DNA of 64,000 nucleotides from Geodermatophilus sabuli (GCF_010686765.1 NZ_JAAGWF010000019.1:1-64000); one strand, 5' to 3'. Numbered from the stretch's first letter, positions 15,607 through 24,432 are shown. The notes: a model not told the origin generated them from the letters alone. A program made the numbers and translations.

Positions 15607-16817
15607 CGGGCCATCACCGGCTCGGCGGCGTGCTCGGCCGGGACGTGCAGCAGCCGCTGGCCGGCGATGACGGCGACGGCGGCCACCCCTGCGGCGACGG
15701 TCGCCACGAGGAAGGAGGCGTTGGCCCCCACCACGTCGACGACCTTGCCGGCGACCGACGCGCCGATGGCGACCCCGAGCCCGAGCGCGGTGCCGATCCA
15801 GGTGAAGGCCTCGGTGGTGGCCGAGCGCGGCACGAGCAGCTCGGCGAGGGTGAAGGAGCTGATCAGCGACGGCGAGACCGCGACCCCGGCGACGACCACG
15901 AACGGGATCATCACCCAGATGCTCTCGACCACCAGCAGCGGGATGCTCAGCACGGTCATGAGGACCAGGACGACGGCGAGGCGGTGCCGCAGCGGGCGCC
16001 GCCAGTGCACCGTCCCCCAGCCGATGCCGCTGGCCATCGAGCCCACCGCGAGGGCGGCGATGAGAACCCCCGACAGGGACATGGCGCCCACCTCGTCGGC
16101 GAAGGCGACCAGCCCGATCTCCAGCGTGCCCAGGATGGCGCCGACGGCGGCCCCCACGACGAAGAGCACCCGGATGCCGGCGCTGCGGATCGCCGAGGGG
16201 CCGGTCCGGGCCGCGTGGCCGTGCGGCGGCGGCTCGGTGCGGCCCTGGGCGGCGAACAGCAGGCTGCCGATGACGGCGAGGGTGAACGCGGTGACCACGC
16301 CGGAGGTGGCGTGCCCGGTGGTGGACAGGAAGGTGACGAGCACCGGGCCGACGATGAAGACGAACTCGTCGACGACGGACTCCATGGCCAGCGCCGTCGG
16401 CAACCGGTGCGTGCCCCGCAGCAGGTGGGTCCAGCGGACCCGGATCATCGAGGACACCGGCGGGATGCACGCGCCGGCGATCCCCGCCGAGACGAAGACG
16501 ATCCACAGCGGCCAGTCCTGCTTCACCGCGGGGAGGAACACGCAGCCGGCGACGACGAACACGGCCACCACCGGGAGCAGCGTGCGCCGCTGGCCGTGGG
16601 TGTCGGCCCAGCGCCCGATCAGCGGACCGGCGAACGCCGTGGTGACCGCGCCGGTGGCGGCCACGGCCCCGCCCAGCCCGTACGAGCCGGTCTCCGAGGC
16701 GATGAGGAGCACCGAACCCAGGCCCACCATGGACAGCGGCAGCCGGCCGATGAAGGCGGCCAGCACCATGGGCAGCGTGTGCGGGGTGCGCAGCACGTGC
16801 AGGTAGGGATTGGGCAC
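15603..16817 (-). CDS. MFS transporter
   Basis: 404 residues with about 12 helices. GRWADTHGQRRTLLP in the loop after helix 2 is the MFS signature, and a second-half counterpart follows a central loop (QGRTEPPPHGHAARTGPSA). It is most like the drug/sugar exporter branches, with no clear substrate. GTG start. It is the first gene of an overlapping operon with rhodanese and acVLRF1. An inverted repeat lies 67 nt upstream (16884-16897). Confidence 0.82.
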   Translation of the reverse strand: MPNPYLHVLRTPHTLPMVLAAFIGRLPLSMVGLGSVLLIASETGSYGLGGAVAATGAVTTAFAGPLIGRWADTHGQRRTLLPVVAVFVVAGCVFLPAVKQDWPLWIVFVSAGIAGACIPPVSSMIRVRWTHLLRGTHRLPTALAMESVVDEFVFIVGPVLVTFLSTTGHATSGVVTAFTLAVIGSLLFAAQGRTEPPPHGHAARTGPSAIRSAGIRVLFVVGAAVGAILGTLEIGLVAFADEVGAMSLSGVLIAALAVGSMASGIGWGTVHWRRPLRHRLAVVLVLMTVLSIPLLVVESIWVMIPFVVVAGVAVSPSLISSFTLAELLVPRSATTEAFTWIGTALGLGVAIGASVAGKVVDVVGANASFLVATVAAGVAAVAVIAGQRLLHVPAEHAAEPVMAR

Positions 16818-16883
16818 GGGCGGGAAGCCTGTCGTCGAGGGAACGGACGGTGTCGGGCTGGAAGTCGCTCCCCGTCACGCTAA

Positions 16884-16897
16884 CCGACACCTGTCGG
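16884..16897. promoter_or_regulatory. inverted repeat upstream of the MFS operon
   Basis: CCGACA-CC-TGTCGG is a perfect 6-bp dyad with a 2-bp spacer, 67 nt upstream of the MFS start codon. It could be an operator, but no regulator gene is adjacent. Confidence 0.3.
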
Positions 16898-16948
16898 CCG
16901 GGCCGTCCGGGCGCGCGGGTCGCCTGACCGCCCTCGCCGCGCACGCAA

Positions 16949-16990
16949 CGAGGCCCCACACCGGTCTCCAGGGACCAGCGCGGGGCCTCG
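16949..16990. terminator. hairpin terminator, CGAGGCCCC/GGGGCCTCG
   Basis: A perfect 9-bp stem (16949-16957 with 16982-16990) encloses a second small stem, GGTC/GACC. It lies between pckG and the MFS gene, beyond the nested palindrome that follows pckG. No T-run is present, as is usual in this GC range. It probably ends pckG transcription. Confidence 0.5.
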
Positions 16991-16996
16991 CTCCTG

Positions 16997-17045
16997 CCCC
17001 GTCCCGAGGCTCGCCCCGAGCTCGCGAGGGGTGAGGGGGACGGGG
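16997..17045. repeat. nested GAGCTC palindrome, copy 1 (after pckG)
   Basis: The outer stem CCCCGTCCC (16997-17005) pairs with GGGACGGGG (17037-17045). The inner arms CTCGCCCC and GGGGTGAG surround GAGCTCGC. It begins 7 nt after the pckG stop. It belongs to a six-copy family in this window. Confidence 0.65.
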
Positions 17046-17052
17046 TCCTTCT

Positions 17053-18867
17053 TCAGGCGAGCCGGTGCTTGAGGATCTCCAGCTCGTCCCACATCGTGCT
17101 GGGCAGCTTGTCGCCGAACTTCTCGAACCACTCGGTGATCTGCGGGACCTCGGCGCGCCACTCGTCCTTGTCGACGGCGAGGGCCTTCTCCACCTGCTCG
17201 GTCGTCATGCCGAGCCCGGAGAGGTCCAGCGAGTCCGGCGTCGGCACGTGACCGACCGGCGTCTCGACGGCGGCCGCGGTGCCCTCCAGGCGCTCGACGA
17301 CCCACTTGAGGACCCGGCTGTTCTCACCGAAGCCCGGCCACAGGAAGCCGCCGTCGTCGTCCCGGCGGAACCAGTTGACGTAGAAGATCCGCGGCAGCTT
17401 GGTGGAGTCGGCCTGCTTGCCGGTGTCCACCCAGTGGCCGAAGTAGTCCCCGGCGTTGTAGCCGATGAACGGCAGCATGGCGAAGGGGTCGCGGCGGACG
17501 ACGCCGACGGCGCCGGTGGCGGCGGCGGTGGTCTCCGAGGAGAGCGTCGCGCCCATGAACACGCCGTGGTTCCAGTCCCGGGCCTCGCTGACCAGCGGGA
17601 TGGTCGTCTTGCGGCGGCCGCCGAACAGGATCGCCGAGATCGGGACCCCCTTCGGGTCCTCGTACTCCGGCGCCAGGATCGGGCACTGGGTGATCGGCGT
17701 GCAGAAGCGGCTGTTCGGGTGGCTGGAGAGCTCGCCGGACTCCGGCGTCCAGTCCCGGCCCTTCCAGTCGGTGAGGTGGGCCGGCGTCTCGTCGGTCATC
17801 CCCTCCCACCAGACGTCACCGTCGTCGGTCAGGGCGACGTTGGTGAAGACCGAGTTGCCCTTCGCGATCGTCCGCATGGCGTTCGGGTTGGTGTCGAACC
17901 CGGTGCCGGGGGCCACGCCGAACAGGCCGTACTCGGGGTTGATGGCGTAGAGCCGGCCGTCCTCGCCGAAGCGCATCCACGCGATGTCGTCGCCGATCGT
18001 CTCGACCTTCCAGCCGGGGATGGTCGGCTCGAGCATCGCGAGGTTGGTCTTGCCACAGGCCGACGGGAAGGCGCCGGCGACGTAGTAGGTCTTCTGCTGC
18101 GGGCTGGTCAGCTTGAGGATCAGCATGTGCTCGGCGAGCCAGCCCTCGTCGCGGGCCATCACCGAGGCGATCCGCAGCGAGTAGGCCTTCTTGCCGAGCA
18201 GGGCGTTGCCGCCGTAGCCGGAGCCGTAGGACCAGATGGCCCGCTCCTCCGGGAAGTGGGTGATGTACTTGGTCGTGCTGCAGGGCCAGGGCACGTCCTG
18301 CTGGCCGGGCTCCAGCGGAGCACCGAGGGAGTGCATGGCCGGCACGAACGCCCGGTCCTCCCCCATCGCCTCGAGCACGTACGTGCCGATGCGGGCCATG
18401 ACCCGCATGGAGACCACCACGTACTCGGAGTCGGTGAGCTCGACGCCGAACATGGGGTCCTCGGCCTCGACCGGGCCCATGCAGAACGGGATGACGTACA
18501 TCGTCCGGCCGCGCATGCACCCCCGGTACAGCTCGGTCATGATCGACTTCATCTCGTCGGGGGCCATCCAGTTGTTGGTCGGCCCCGCGTCGGCCTCGTC
18601 GACCGAGCAGATGAAGGTCCGGTCCTCGACGCGCGCGACGTCACTGGGGTCGGAGGCACACCAGAACGAGTTGGGCTTCTTCTCCAGCCGCGTGAACGTG
18701 CCGGCGTCGACCAGTTGCTGCGTGAGCCGCTCCCACTCCTCGTCGCTCCCGTCCACCCACACGACGCGCTCGGGGGTGGTCAGCTCGGCCATCTCCCGCA
18801 CCCAGGCGAGGAGCCGGGCGTGCGTGGTGGGGGCGTTCTCGAGACCGGGGGTGGCCACGGAAGTCAC
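17053..18867 (-). CDS. pckG: phosphoenolpyruvate carboxykinase (GTP)
   Basis: 604 residues, GTG start with GGAG upstream; full length for the GTP-type enzyme. Diagnostic segments include [20 protein letters not shown], the kinase P-loop with reactive Cys [13 protein letters not shown], the metal and nucleotide region [20 protein letters not shown], and [12 protein letters not shown]. It converts oxaloacetate and GTP to PEP, CO2 and GDP, and is the main gluconeogenic and cataplerotic step in actinobacteria. The gene stands alone, with a terminator region downstream and a 302-bp leader region upstream containing a short palindrome. Confidence 0.97.
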   Translation of the reverse strand: MTSVATPGLENAPTTHARLLAWVREMAELTTPERVVWVDGSDEEWERLTQQLVDAGTFTRLEKKPNSFWCASDPSDVARVEDRTFICSVDEADAGPTNNWMAPDEMKSIMTELYRGCMRGRTMYVIPFCMGPVEAEDPMFGVELTDSEYVVVSMRVMARIGTYVLEAMGEDRAFVPAMHSLGAPLEPGQQDVPWPCSTTKYITHFPEERAIWSYGSGYGGNALLGKKAYSLRIASVMARDEGWLAEHMLILKLTSPQQKTYYVAGAFPSACGKTNLAMLEPTIPGWKVETIGDDIAWMRFGEDGRLYAINPEYGLFGVAPGTGFDTNPNAMRTIAKGNSVFTNVALTDDGDVWWEGMTDETPAHLTDWKGRDWTPESGELSSHPNSRFCTPITQCPILAPEYEDPKGVPISAILFGGRRKTTIPLVSEARDWNHGVFMGATLSSETTAAATGAVGVVRRDPFAMLPFIGYNAGDYFGHWVDTGKQADSTKLPRIFYVNWFRRDDDGGFLWPGFGENSRVLKWVVERLEGTAAAVETPVGHVPTPDSLDLSGLGMTTEQVEKALAVDKDEWRAEVPQITEWFEKFGDKLPSTMWDELEILKHRLA

Positions 18868-19169
18868 GGCGTCTCCATCCTCTGGGTACGCCGGGCGGGT
18901 CGCCGGCGTCGGTGCAGGTCCTGCTCAGCTGCGGCCGGGACCGCCTCGGCGCAGTGCGCCGCGGATCCCGGGTCGGGTCAGCGTACAAGCGCCGACACAC
19001 CCCTGTAACCGTGAGAGACGTTACGTCTAGGACGTCTGGTCGGCAGGCCGGAGACGCCTGGTGGACACCTCCCCGTCGCCTCCTGCGCCGGCGCCCCGCG
19101 GCTGCCCTCCACCCTCGGGGCGCCGAGACGGGTCCCGCGGCGGGGGCGGACGTCCTACGGTGCATCTCC
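18868..19169. other. intergenic region between divergent pckG and a small membrane protein gene
   Basis: 302 bp without a convincing gene. It presumably holds both divergent promoters. The one clear symmetric element is AGACGT-T-ACGTCT (19016-19028), about 150 nt upstream of the pckG start, next to a partial repeat GGACGTCT. No aptamer was recognised. Confidence 0.5.
19016..19028. promoter_or_regulatory. palindrome AGACGT-T-ACGTCT upstream of pckG
   Basis: A perfect 6-bp dyad around one central base in the divergent promoter region. It is a possible regulator binding site; the protein is unknown. Confidence 0.3.
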
Positions 19170-19574
19170 ATGTCGCACCGATCGGCGCTCGTCGCCGTCT
19201 CCGGCGTCCAGCTCGCGGCCGGTCTGGCCGGCCAGGTCGTGGCGCTGCTGCGGCGGCGGCACTACGACGTGCCCTTCATGACCGGCAGTCCGGACTCCGT
19301 CGCCCGCGACTCGCTGTGGTTCGGCACCGCGTTCAGCGCGCCCGTCTACATGCTCGGCCCGCAGGCCTGGGCAATCGCACGGCTGGCAGCCGGGCCGCAC
19401 CAGCCGGCTCGCCAGGTACTCCGCCTGCTCGGCACCGGGATGGTCGGCGGCTACCTCGCCGAACGCCTCTGCCGGCGGCGGCTGACACCCGGCGGCTTCG
19501 ACCCGGTCGAGACCCCCATCGTGGCGGTGGGACTCGCCGGGTCGGTCGCCATGGCCGTCCTGGGACGGCCGTGA
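19170..19574 (+). CDS. hypothetical membrane protein
   Basis: 134 residues beginning MSHRSALVAVSG; this ATG was chosen because earlier codons in the frame look non-coding. It has hydrophobic segments near residues 5-22, 45-65 and 110-130, with a conserved-looking VPFMTGSPDSVARDSLWFGT between them. No family is recognised. It is convergent with the SRPBCC gene, whose stop lies at once after its own. Confidence 0.55.
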   Translation: MSHRSALVAVSGVQLAAGLAGQVVALLRRRHYDVPFMTGSPDSVARDSLWFGTAFSAPVYMLGPQAWAIARLAAGPHQPARQVLRLLGTGMVGGYLAERLCRRRLTPGGFDPVETPIVAVGLAGSVAMAVLGRP

Positions 19575-19575
19575 C

Positions 19576-20091
19576 TCACCCGTCCCCGCGGCCGTAGGCG
19601 GGGCCGACCGCGGCGACGAACGCCTCCCAGTCCCCCGTCGGCGCCGGGCCGCCCAGCTCGGCGCCGAACTTGTCCAGGTACCAGTGCCAGCCCATCGCGA
19701 AGTCCGTGACGTCGGCACCGGCGGGGAAGACCTGGACGAAGCTGAGGTGGGTGCGGCCGCCCTCGCGCCACAGGTCGAGGTCGACCCGCCAGTCCTCGGT
19801 CTCCTGCTGCGTCCACTCGACCACCAGCCGCCGGGGTGGGTCGCACTCGACGATCGTCATCGGCTCACCGGTCTGCTCGCCCTCCTCGTGCGTCATGGAG
19901 AAGGTCCCCGTGCCGCCGGGACCGCGGGCGCCGTCGTAACGGCCGATCCAGCGAGCCAGCCGGTCCGGCTCGGTCAGTGCCCCCCAGACGTCCTCGATGG
20001 GATCGGCCCAGGAGCGGCGGAACTCCAGGCGCTGCCGTCCGTCGTCCTGCCGCGTCACCACTCCGCGTCGGGTGGCGAGGTCCTCGGTCAT
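19576..20091 (-). CDS. SRPBCC (AHSA1-like) domain protein
   Basis: 171 residues. A START/Bet v1-type hydrophobic-ligand fold is indicated by RQRLEFRRSWADPIEDVWGA, TEPDRLARWIG, TFSMTHEEGEQTGEPMTIVE, PPRRLVVEWTQ and a C-terminal helix FAMGWHWYLDKFGAEL. Such proteins are commonly paired with an ArsR repressor, as here, and may bind a small ligand or assist protein folding. Its ATG overlaps the ArsR stop by 4 bp. Confidence 0.85.
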   Translation of the reverse strand: MTEDLATRRGVVTRQDDGRQRLEFRRSWADPIEDVWGALTEPDRLARWIGRYDGARGPGGTGTFSMTHEEGEQTGEPMTIVECDPPRRLVVEWTQQETEDWRVDLDLWREGGRTHLSFVQVFPAGADVTDFAMGWHWYLDKFGAELGGPAPTGDWEAFVAAVGPAYGRGDG

Positions 20092-20417
20092 GCGGGGTCT
20101 CCTGTCCGTCGTGCCCGCCGGCCGCGGGCGATCTCGGTGTCCAGTGCGTCCAGCCGCCGCGCCCACAGGTCGCGGTAGGGCTCCAGCCACTCGTCGAGCT
20201 CCCGCAGGGGGCGGGGGTCGAGTGCGTAGAGACGACGGCGGCCCTCCACCCGGCTGTGCACCAGTCCCGCCTCGCGCAGCACCCGCAGGTGCCGGCTGAT
20301 GGCGGGCCGGCTCACCGGGAACCGGTCGGCCAGCTCACCGGCCGCGAGCTCACCCCGGGCGAGCAGGTCGAGCAACTGCCGCCGGGTGGGGTCTGCCACC
20401 GCAGCGAGCGCCTCCAC
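20088..20417 (-). CDS. ArsR-family transcriptional repressor
   Basis: 109 residues, GTG start. A winged-helix DNA-binding domain fills residues 1-80: VADPTRRQLLDLLARGELAA, then the recognition helix region FPVSRPAISRHLRVLREAGL and the wing VEGRRRLYAL. No metal-binding Cys pair (CVC-type) is present, so it is not an arsenic sensor. A perfect dyad lies 8-27 nt upstream of the start and is probably its own operator. It is co-transcribed with the SRPBCC gene. Confidence 0.9.
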   Translation of the reverse strand: MEALAAVADPTRRQLLDLLARGELAAGELADRFPVSRPAISRHLRVLREAGLVHSRVEGRRRLYALDPRPLRELDEWLEPYRDLWARRLDALDTEIARGRRARRTGDPA

Positions 20418-20424
20418 CAGGAAT

Positions 20425-20444
20425 GTGTAACACGTCAGTTACAC
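20425..20444 (-). promoter_or_regulatory. ArsR operator dyad GTGTAAC-N6-GTTACAC
   Basis: A perfect 7-bp inverted repeat with a 6-bp spacer immediately upstream of the arsR GTG start. Its size and place fit autorepression of the arsR-SRPBCC unit. Confidence 0.7.
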
Positions 20445-20490
20445 GTCCGGCCAGGGGTTGGCTCGTGACGCCGCCGGGCACGGGGCGGTC

Positions 20491-20709
20491 ATGACCGTCA
20501 CCGACCCCGACGTCCCCGACCCGCTCAACGACCCGCGGACCCTGCAGGCCGACCCCGGCGCCTACGGCGAGGGCGAGGACCTCGCCTCGGGGGAGGACGA
20601 CGCCGCCACCTCCGGCGAGGAGGAACTGACCGCCGGCGCCACCGAGACCGACGACGCCGGCGGCGGCGACGTCACCGGCGGGGCCTTCTCCGAGGCGCCG
20701 CCGGACTGA
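20491..20709 (+). CDS. small acidic hypothetical protein
   Basis: 72 residues, about one third Asp plus Glu, with no hydrophobic core (MTVTDPDVPDPLNDPRTL, GEGEDLASGEDDAATSGEEE), so probably disordered. The ATG follows a GGGGCGG stretch. It is divergent from arsR and shares the operator-containing region. No family is recognised. Confidence 0.5.
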   Translation: MTVTDPDVPDPLNDPRTLQADPGAYGEGEDLASGEDDAATSGEEELTAGATETDDAGGGDVTGGAFSEAPPD

Positions 20710-20796
20710 GCGCAGCCGTGACGGATCGGTCCGTTTCGACCTGCGCCGGTCTGGCAAGTCCTGGGGTCTCACCGTTCGCAGACGAGGAGGACTGGG

Positions 20797-21039
20797 ATGG
20801 CCACCGGAGAGACCGGCTTCGAGGACGTGAGCTTCGACCTCATCTCGGTGCAGTACCACTCGCTCAAGGCCGGGCACGACTACGGGCAGTACGTCCGGGA
20901 CGCGGAGAACGCGGGACTCGACGACATCGCGGCGTTCTTCCGCGAGGTCATGGAGCAGGACTCGGCACGCGCCGCGCGTTGCCACGAGTTCCTGCGCCGG
21001 CTCAGCGGGACCGAGCAGGGCGGCCCGGCGATGGGCTGA
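20797..21039 (+). CDS. small helical protein, ferritin-like helix pattern
   Basis: 80 residues with a strong GAGGAGG ribosome-binding site. The helices VQYHSLKAGHDYGQYVRDAE and LDDIAAFFREVMEQDSARAA then RCHEFLRRL have the Tyr/His/Glu spacing of ferritin-like two-helix units, but the protein is too short for a full four-helix di-iron site unless it dimerises. The function is unknown. Confidence 0.6.
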   Translation: MATGETGFEDVSFDLISVQYHSLKAGHDYGQYVRDAENAGLDDIAAFFREVMEQDSARAARCHEFLRRLSGTEQGGPAMG

Positions 21040-21253
21040 GGCCCCACCGGCGCCCCCGGGACCCGGCCGCCCCGCGCGGCCGGGGACCCAGCCCGCGCGG
21101 GCGGGCGTGCCGGCGTCGGTTCGCCGTGGCGATCGCGTCCGCGGCCGCCTCGGCGGACCGACCACGAGAGGCACCCGTGCGCACCCTGGCCGAGGGCGCG
21201 ACGCCGCGCACGACGGGGCTGCGCTGCACCCCCTGACACCGGACCATGGCCCG

Positions 21254-22219
21254 GTGATCACCACCGCGCTGACCCGCTGGTTCGACCTGACCGCCCCGAT
21301 CGTCGGGGCCCCGATGGCCGGGGTCGCCGGCGGGGCCCTGGCCAGGGCGGTGTCGCTCGGTGGCGGCCTCGGGATGATCGGCGTCGGCAACGCCGCCGCA
21401 CCGGAGTTCGTCGCCGAGCAGGCCGCGATCGCGGCCGCGGACGACGACGTCCCCTTCGGGATCGGGCTGATGGCGTGGGCGATCGCCGACCGCCCGGAAC
21501 TCCTGGCCGCGACGATCGCCGCCCGGCCCGCCCTCGTGTCGGTCTCGTTCGGGGACCCGGCGCCCTCCGTCGGCCCGCTGCACGATGCGGGCATCGCCGT
21601 CGCCGCGCAGGTCAACACGGTCGCCGACGTCACCCGCGCCCAGGAGGCCGGCGTCGACGTCCTGGTCGCCCAGGGCACCGAGGCCGGCGGTCACACCGGG
21701 CAGCGCGCCCTGCTGCCGCTGCTGCAGGAGGTGCTGACCCTGACCGACCGCCCGGTGCTCGCCGCCGGCGGGATCGCGACCGGCGCCGGCACGGCCGCCG
21801 CCCTGGTCGCCGGGGCGGCCGGTGTGTGGATCGGCACGCCGCTGCTGGCCTGCCCGGAGGCGCTCAACTCCCCTGCCGCCCGGGCCCGGGTGACCGCGGC
21901 CGCCGGAGAGGAGACGGTGCTGACCCGGGCGTTCGACGTCGCCCAGGGGCTGGCCTGGCCCGCGCGGTGGCCCGGGCGGGCGCTGGTCAACGACTTCAGC
22001 CGGACCTGGCACGGGCGGGAGGCGGAACTGGCCGGCTCTCCCGATGCCGCCCGGCGAGTGGTCGAGGCACGGCGCAGCGGCGACCTCGACGCCGCGCCGC
22101 TCTACGCGGGCGAGTCGGTCGGGCTGGTCACCGGCGAACGGTCGGCGACCGACGTCGTCCGGGAGTTGACCGCGGACGCCGAGCGGACGCTGCGCGCCGT
22201 CCCGCGGCTCCTGCGCTGA
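21254..22219 (+). CDS. nitronate monooxygenase family FMN protein
   Basis: 321 residues, GTG start. A TIM-barrel NMO/2-nitropropane dioxygenase pattern: APIVGAPMAGVAGGALARAV at the N-terminus, VSFGDPAPSV, then VDVLVAQGTEAGGHTGQRA carrying the catalytic His (GGHTG), and the phosphate-binding PVLAAGGIATGAG and GAAGVWIGTPLLA. It would oxidise alkyl nitronates or related toxic acids; the family is broad, so the substrate is uncertain. The 214 bp upstream (21040-21253) hold no recognisable gene. It is convergent with the DsbA gene, 10 bp apart. Confidence 0.85.
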   Translation: MITTALTRWFDLTAPIVGAPMAGVAGGALARAVSLGGGLGMIGVGNAAAPEFVAEQAAIAAADDDVPFGIGLMAWAIADRPELLAATIAARPALVSVSFGDPAPSVGPLHDAGIAVAAQVNTVADVTRAQEAGVDVLVAQGTEAGGHTGQRALLPLLQEVLTLTDRPVLAAGGIATGAGTAAALVAGAAGVWIGTPLLACPEALNSPAARARVTAAAGEETVLTRAFDVAQGLAWPARWPGRALVNDFSRTWHGREAELAGSPDAARRVVEARRSGDLDAAPLYAGESVGLVTGERSATDVVRELTADAERTLRAVPRLLR

Positions 22220-22229
22220 CGGTCCGCCG

Positions 22230-22955
22230 TCAGACCGCGCAGCTGTCGTCGGCGCAGCTCTTGGCGGCCGGGACGGTCTGCAGCGGGTGCGCGTCGGCCC
22301 AGGCCCGCTCGAGCAGCTGCAGCAGCAGGTCGGCCGGCTGCGCGCCCGCGGCGCCGTACGTCCGGTCGACGACGAAGAAGGGGACGCCGGTCGCGCCCAG
22401 CGCCTGCGCCGTCCGGGCGTCCTGGGTGACGGCGTGCCGGTGGCGGTGGTCGGCCAGCGCGGCGCGGACCTCGGCCTCGTCCAGGCCGACCTCGACGGCG
22501 AGCGGGACGAGCCCGTCGACGTCGAACACCGACCGGCGCTCCTCGAAGTGCGCCGACAGCAGCCGCTCCTTCATCGCGCCCTGGAGCCCGTGCTCGGCCG
22601 CCAGGTGGATGAGCTCGTGCGCCAGCAGGGTGTTGCCGCTGACCCCCGCCGCCAGGTCGTAGGACAGGCCCTCGGCGGCCGCGGTCTCCTCGACGTGGCG
22701 CATCGTGCCGCGCATCTCCTCGACGCTGCGACCGTACTTCTCCGCCAGCGCCGGCAGGGTCGCGTGCGTCTCGCCCTCGGGGATGCCCGGGTCGAGCTGG
22801 AAGGAGCGCCACACGACCTCGACCTGGTCGCGGTGCGGGAACCGTGCCAGGGCAGCCTCCAGCCGGCGCTTGCCGATGAAGCACCACGGGCAGACGATGT
22901 CGGACCACACCTCGATGCGCACGTCGCCGGACAACCGCGGGAGCTGCCGCGTCAT
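22230..22955 (-). CDS. DsbA-family oxidoreductase, FrnE-like
   Basis: 241 residues. A thioredoxin fold with active site CPWC (about residues 22-25, DIVCPWCFIGKRRLEAAL), a helical insertion, and the cis-Pro segment TGVPFFVVDR. This is the FrnE group of cytoplasmic disulphide isomerases. The C-terminus ends with a second cysteine pair, SCADDSC, that could act in thiol exchange. Its ATG overlaps the stop of the CDF transporter gene (ATGA). Confidence 0.9.
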   Translation of the reverse strand: MTRQLPRLSGDVRIEVWSDIVCPWCFIGKRRLEAALARFPHRDQVEVVWRSFQLDPGIPEGETHATLPALAEKYGRSVEEMRGTMRHVEETAAAEGLSYDLAAGVSGNTLLAHELIHLAAEHGLQGAMKERLLSAHFEERRSVFDVDGLVPLAVEVGLDEAEVRAALADHRHRHAVTQDARTAQALGATGVPFFVVDRTYGAAGAQPADLLLQLLERAWADAHPLQTVPAAKSCADDSCAV

Positions 22956-23974
22956 TCCGGCGGCTGCCCGCTCCCGGGCCGGGGGGCGGCGGCGCGCGCC
23001 CGCCCGTCGCCGGGCGTGGGGTCGAGGAAGACGTAGCGCACGCCTGCATGGCGGGCGACCAGCCGGCGCTCGGCCTCGTCCGAGGCGCGCTCGACGTCGG
23101 CCACGGTGGCGTCGTCGGCGAAGTCGACCTTCGCCGAGACGATCAGCTGGCCCGGGCCGATCACCGTGGTCAGCAGGAACGGGACGTCGACCACCTGGTC
23201 CAGGCCGGCGATCTCGGCGCGCAGCTGGTCCTGGATGCGCGGTGAGACCGACCGGCCGATGAGCAGCGAGACGTTGGCCCGCGCGAGGGATCCGGCGACC
23301 AGCAGCAGGAGCACGCCGATGGCGATCGCCGCGACGCCGTCCCACACCGGGTTCCCGGTGAGCTGCTCGAGGAACAGCCCGAGCGCGGCCAGCACGAGGC
23401 CGACGAGCGCGGCGCTGTCCTCGAAGGTGACCGCCTTGACGGTCGTGTCACTGGTCTCGGCCAGGTAGCGGCGCGGGGTGGTGTCCCACGCCCGGGCGGA
23501 GCTGCGCACCTGCCGGACGGCCTTGAGCCAGGAGGCGCCCTCGAGCACGAAGGAGACCCCCAGGACGACGTAGGCGATCAGCGGGTCACCCTGCTCCTCG
23601 CCCTCGAGGATCGTCGTGACGCCCTGGTAGAAGGAGAAGCCCGCGCCGAGGGTGAAGGTGGCCAGGCAGGCGAGCAGGGCCCAGAAGTAGGTCTCCCGGC
23701 CGTAGCCGACCGGGTGCCGGGCGTCGGGAGCCCGGTTCCCCCGCTTGAGCGCGACGAACAGCAGCACCTCGGTGATCGTGTCGGCCATCGAGTGCGCGGC
23801 CTCGGACAGCATCGCCGAGGAGTGGCTGACCAGACCGCCGACCAGCTTGGCGATCGCGATCCCGAGGTTGGCCAGCCCGGCCACCACGACGGTGCCGGTG
23901 GACTCACCGCCCGGGTCCCCCTCGGTCGCCTCCTCGCCGAGGGCGTGCCGGGTGGTCGGGGCCGGTTGCGTCAT
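22952..23974 (-). CDS. cation diffusion facilitator (CDF) transporter
   Basis: 340 residues. The six-helix CDF core includes the metal site HSMAD in helix 2 (LSEAAHSMADTITEVLLF) and the helix 5 region SDTTVKAVTFEDSAAL, close to the Mmt1/CzcD pattern. The cytoplasmic C-terminal domain (about 250-325) has VVDVPFLLTTVIGPGQLIVS. It would export Zn2+, Fe2+, Mn2+ or Co2+. The ATG at 23974 (MTQPAP) was preferred; starts 33-54 nt upstream are possible. It is coupled to the FrnE-like gene. Confidence 0.85.
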   Translation of the reverse strand: MTQPAPTTRHALGEEATEGDPGGESTGTVVVAGLANLGIAIAKLVGGLVSHSSAMLSEAAHSMADTITEVLLFVALKRGNRAPDARHPVGYGRETYFWALLACLATFTLGAGFSFYQGVTTILEGEEQGDPLIAYVVLGVSFVLEGASWLKAVRQVRSSARAWDTTPRRYLAETSDTTVKAVTFEDSAALVGLVLAALGLFLEQLTGNPVWDGVAAIAIGVLLLLVAGSLARANVSLLIGRSVSPRIQDQLRAEIAGLDQVVDVPFLLTTVIGPGQLIVSAKVDFADDATVADVERASDEAERRLVARHAGVRYVFLDPTPGDGRARAAAPRPGSGQPPE

Positions 23975-24054
23975 GGCTGCGCGGTGCCCCGCGGCGACCG
24001 GTGCCATGCGCCGGGCGACCCGGGTCACCCGGCGCGGTCAGGAGGACCGGGACG

Positions 24055-24432
24055 TCACCGCACGCCGACGAGGTCGACGACGAAGACCAGCGTCGCACCG
24101 GGCTGGATGACGCCGCCGGCGCCGCGGTCGCCGTAGGCCTTGTGCGGGGGGATGGTCAGCCGGCGGCGACCGCCGACCCGCATCCCGGCCATGCCCTCGT
24201 CCCAGCCCTGGATGACCATGCCGACGCCGAGCCGGAACTCCAGCGGGTCGCCGCGGTCCCACGAGGCGTCGAACTGCTCGCCACCCTCGTGCGTGACGCC
24301 GACGTAGTGGGCGCTCACCAGGTCCCCGGCCTTCGCCTCCGGACCGTCGCCGACCACCAGGTCCTCGATCACGAGGTCGTCGGGTGCCGGGCCGGTGGGC
24401 GGCTCGACCTCGGGACGGGTCAGTTCGGCCAC
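24055..24432 (-). CDS. FKBP-type peptidyl-prolyl cis-trans isomerase
   Basis: 125 residues, GTG start with a GGAGGGAG site. A single FKBP domain: GDLVSAHYVGVTHEGGEQFD, FRLGVGMVIQGWDEGMAGMR, VGGRRRLTIPPHKAYGDRGA and PGATLVFVVDLVGV, with the conserved Trp in QGWDEG. There is no signal peptide, so it is a cytoplasmic protein-folding helper. Confidence 0.95.
   Translation of the reverse strand: MAELTRPEVEPPTGPAPDDLVIEDLVVGDGPEAKAGDLVSAHYVGVTHEGGEQFDASWDRGDPLEFRLGVGMVIQGWDEGMAGMRVGGRRRLTIPPHKAYGDRGAGGVIQPGATLVFVVDLVGVR

Noticed and set aside
21040-21253. Possible gene in the 214-bp gap before the nitronate monooxygenase
   Set aside because: Frames on both strands give Arg/Pro-rich translations without a ribosome-binding site or recognisable domain.
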